Part shown: positions 62,107-64,000 of the stretch, piece by piece
Layout of the letters: every line of letters starts with the position of its first letter
Numbering within the stretch: position 1 is the first letter of the stretch
From: a bacterium
Lineage (GTDB): Bacteria > UBP6 > UBA1177
Assembly: GCA_017963125.1 (NCBI GenBank)
Contig: JAGCUA010000047.1
Span: 22,646 to 86,645 of the forward strand
DNA length: 64,000 nucleotides
Reading direction: 5' to 3'
Translations under genes and position numbers: made by a program
Notes under the pieces: generated by a model
Told to the model about the DNA's origin: nothing
Databases searched by the model: none
The model's input: only the letters and a program-made list of their open reading frames with translations

Positions 62107-64000
62107 TTACTTCTTTTTTGTCAGCTTTTCATACATCTTGAAAAGTTCCGCAACAATTTCAGCTTCACTCATTTTCTGGTTAAAACCGTAAACCGCCATA
62201 ACAGCTTTGTCGTTTTCTTTGTGAGCCTTACGCAAGTCAGGCGGCATCGTGGTTTCATCGTAAAGATCGGCTAGAGATGAATCAGGATATTTCGCCCTCG
62301 CATCAAGAACCGCTTGTGCAGTTTTTTCAATTTTCTCTTTGATTTCCTTGCCTCGCCTTTTAGGAGAGGTGGCAGCACAACTGCCGGAGAGGTCCGGCCA
62401 CGGAAAATTGTTATAGACAATATCCTTAGAATAACGGTATCTGCTTTCCAGTCTGCCGCAGACCGCACGCATCCATGCCATGTGAACAGAAGAAGTTAGA
62501 ACTCCAAAATGATAAAGGGATGCATTTGGAATAATAAGCACGAGATTCGTTGGAATTGTGTCACTGTTTAAAAAACCCATAGGCACATATTGACGGTTTT
62601 CACTGGAAACGGAAGGAATAACTATAAATTTGTCAGGATGGTTGGTTTCCCGAAATAAAGCCGGGGTATCAGCAAGACGAACTGTTGACGGATCAGAACT
62701 TGCAAGTCTCATTTTCCTTACAGCCTCGATACGTTTTAGTACAAGAGGCATTTTTCTGATTTCAGCCGGACTTGCATCAACAAGCCAGAGACAGTAACGC
62801 GGAATATTGTTGATGAATTCTTTTGCACCAATGAGATTTTTTATATATTTTTTCGCACTTGGTTCCTGTTTTATGAATTTTTCATAATCCTCCGCATCAA
62901 TAATAAGATTGCCTCCATCCGTCGGCTGATTTCCTTTTCTGATTTCGGAAACATCACACAATGGTTTTGACCTGCACCCTATCAAAACATCGGGACAGTC
63001 TAGAATGTACGGATTGATATTTTTTGCTTTTATAACAGATCCATCAGCATTAAAAATCCGCTTCAAATCCTCACCTAAGTTAGGGGAGGTACCGCTTGCG
63101 GCGGTGGAGCGTGTTGTCTTTTTGTTCCGACAAGAAAATCCAATGACGACACAATGAACCGCCGCCATGTTCTTTTTGTCAGCTGTTTCGTTTTTCCACC
63201 TGAATGTCTGCCATGCAAAATCGATTTGAACACTGTACTGTTTCAGGAGCAGTTCCCACAAAACAGCGACCTGTTCCCCTTGAGTAATCGAATTGGTTGA
63301 AACAAATGCGGCTTTCGTGCTTGTTTTCTGAATCAGTTCAGCTGTTTTCACATACCAGCAAGCAACATAATCCATAGTTTTGTTTTTTGGGAAAAACGGT
63401 GAAAGATCTGAACGCTGCTCTTTGCTCATCTGGTTGTTGCCGACGAAAGGCGGATTCCCCATGATGTAATCGTAATGGTTTTCGCTCTTTTTCTGCTGCG
63501 GCTTTCCGACATTTATTTCGTCCGTGATAAGATTTATCGCTTCGTATTTGACTTCAGGTTCACGCACTTCATAAATAAGATTGGTCTTTTTCGCCTTTAT
63601 CGTGGGTATTTTCTCTTCTTCGCGCAGATATCTCCAGTCCATCCTGAGAGCGTTTCCCTCAACGATTGTCGCACTCGTCGAAAGTGGCAGGAAATCGAGG
63701 TCTTCATCAACAATTTCTTCAGTTTCTTTCATCATTTGTGATTCCGCTATCCAGAGTGCCGTTTTTGCGACTGTTACCGCAAAATCGTTGATTTCAATGC
63801 CGTAAAACTGCGAGATTTTGACTTTTATCGGCGAAAAATCGCTTCCTAAAAGCTGCTGGTTTCCGTGTATGATTTTAAGGATTTCATTTTCAAGGCGGCG
63901 CAGAGAGATATAGGTTTCTGTCAGGAAATTGCCGCTGCCACAGGCCGGATCAAGGAATTTTAACGATGCTATTTTATTGCGGAACTGCTCCAATTTCACC
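62107..64000 (-). CDS. MmeI-type restriction-modification enzyme, methyltransferase and specificity part (5' end missing)
   Basis: The frame is open at the window edge and the beginning is missing, including any nuclease domain. Visible: motif I LDPACGSGNFLTETYISLRR, motif X/II-like IEINDFAVTVAKTALWIAESQM, motif IV MGNPPFVGNN (NPPF, N6-adenine type), then the specificity part with the MmeI-family GRLESRYRYSKDIVYNNFPWPD and the conserved tail MPPDLRKAHKENDKAVMAVYGF. MmeI/Eco57I-like proteins combine endonuclease, methyltransferase and target recognition in one chain. Two in-frame palindromic repeats (63069-63117 and 62351-62393) insert extra residues in variable loops. Confidence 0.88.
   Translation of the reverse strand, partial: VKLEQFRNKIASLKFLDPACGSGNFLTETYISLRRLENEILKIIHGNQQLLGSDFSPIKVKISQFYGIEINDFAVTVAKTALWIAESQMMKETEEIVDEDLDFLPLSTSATIVEGNALRMDWRYLREEEKIPTIKAKKTNLIYEVREPEVKYEAINLITDEINVGKPQQKKSENHYDYIMGNPPFVGNNQMSKEQRSDLSPFFPKNKTMDYVACWYVKTAELIQKTSTKAAFVSTNSITQGEQVAVLWELLLKQYSVQIDFAWQTFRWKNETADKKNMAAVHCVVIGFSCRNKKTTRSTAASGTSPNLGEDLKRIFNADGSVIKAKNINPYILDCPDVLIGCRSKPLCDVSEIRKGNQPTDGGNLIIDAEDYEKFIKQEPSAKKYIKNLIGAKEFINNIPRYCLWLVDASPAEIRKMPLVLKRIEAVRKMRLASSDPSTVRLADTPALFRETNHPDKFIVIPSVSSENRQYVPMGFLNSDTIPTNLVLIIPNASLYHFGVLTSSVHMAWMRAVCGRLESRYRYSKDIVYNNFPWPDLSGSCAATSPKRRGKEIKEKIEKTAQAVLDARAKYPDSSLADLYDETTMPPDLRKAHKENDKAVMAVYGFNQKMSEAEIVAELFKMYEKLTKKK
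62351..62393. repeat. In-frame palindromic repeat in the MmeI-like gene, right after the FPWP motif
   Basis: On the coding strand it has two hairpins: GGCAG-TTGTG-CTGCC, then CCTCTCC-TAAAA-GGCGAGG. It encodes DLSGSCAATSPKRRGKEI. Same architecture as 63069-63117 (short GC hairpin plus CCTCNCC/GGNGAGG hairpin) but with different loops. Confidence 0.7.
63069..63117. repeat. In-frame palindromic repeat in the MmeI-like gene, between motif IV and the specificity part
   Basis: On the coding strand: ACCGC-CGCAA-GCGGT followed by CCTCCCC-TAACTTA-GGTGAGG. It encodes TTRSTAASGTSPNLGEDL, a stretch without counterpart in what I recall of the family. Second member of this element type in one gene. Confidence 0.7.

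Overview
The window looks like part of the chromosome of a Gram-negative, moderately AT-rich bacterium. Supporting signs are outer-membrane-type functions (MCE/Mla-like lipid transport protein with an auxiliary lipoprotein, a CpoB-like lipoprotein, a LolA-like periplasmic protein, an O-antigen-ligase-like protein) and many lipobox lipoproteins, some Cys-rich with EGF-like knots or with acidic Asp/Ser/Thr tracts. That lipoprotein style, with a degenerate HD-GYP/HEAT gene pair, resembles deltaproteobacterial/Myxococcota-like genomes, but I cannot assign a taxon from the sequence alone.

Bases 1-12800 hold a defence-type island on the plus strand: a UPF1/Dna2-like SF1 helicase (5' end outside the window), a helical protein with a winged helix and HEPN-like Rx6H motif, a coiled-coil/McrB-like AAA+ protein, a DUF2357 (McrC-like) protein, a CARF-like protein with a DxTxG motif, a sigma-70-like protein and a small zinc-ribbon protein. 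The composition matches the CoCoNuT (coiled-coil nuclease tandem) branch of type IV restriction, predicted to target RNA and to be regulated by CARF ligands. The CARF gene and the zinc-ribbon gene share an unusual 37-base upstream motif, possibly read by the locally encoded sigma-like factor. This is the best candidate for an undescribed system variant.

Bases 12900-31850 are accessory: an orphan ABC-2 polysaccharide permease, a double AAA+ ATPase, a DUF7662/AAA/PD-(D/E)XK fusion, a TraB-family protein, two AAA/DUF4143 ATPases each preceded by phased dyad repeats, two lipoproteins with a shared promoter, two Fic proteins, a WYL regulator and an orphan RelB/DinJ antitoxin. A cassette between two copies of a roughly 60-base repeat (26926 and 30355) holds a BspA-type LRR protein, an FtsK-like protein that has lost its Walker A motif, and an AT-rich HNH/DGQHR protein.

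Bases 31850-62100 are core chromosome. Minus-strand yceD-rpmF-plsX, rlmI and the HD-GYP-like/HEAT pair are followed by plus-strand glycerophosphodiesterase and dnaA-dnaN-recF. A long minus-strand run then goes from ttcA through a LolA-like gene, a steroid-reductase-like gene, mnmE-mnmG-rsmG, glyA-nrdR, a GT-C glycosyltransferase and a cpoB-like gene, with a tRNA-Asn near its end. Two perfect parS palindromes and two near-matches lie between 34.2 and 51.2 kb, so the replication origin and centromere zone is here, although parA/parB are absent. A plus-strand MCE/PqiC pair and an O-antigen-ligase-like TPR protein follow.

The window ends in a truncated MmeI-type restriction/methyltransferase gene (minus strand). 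It carries two in-frame palindromic repeat insertions; a third, of a different repeat family, sits in the linker of the McrB-like protein.
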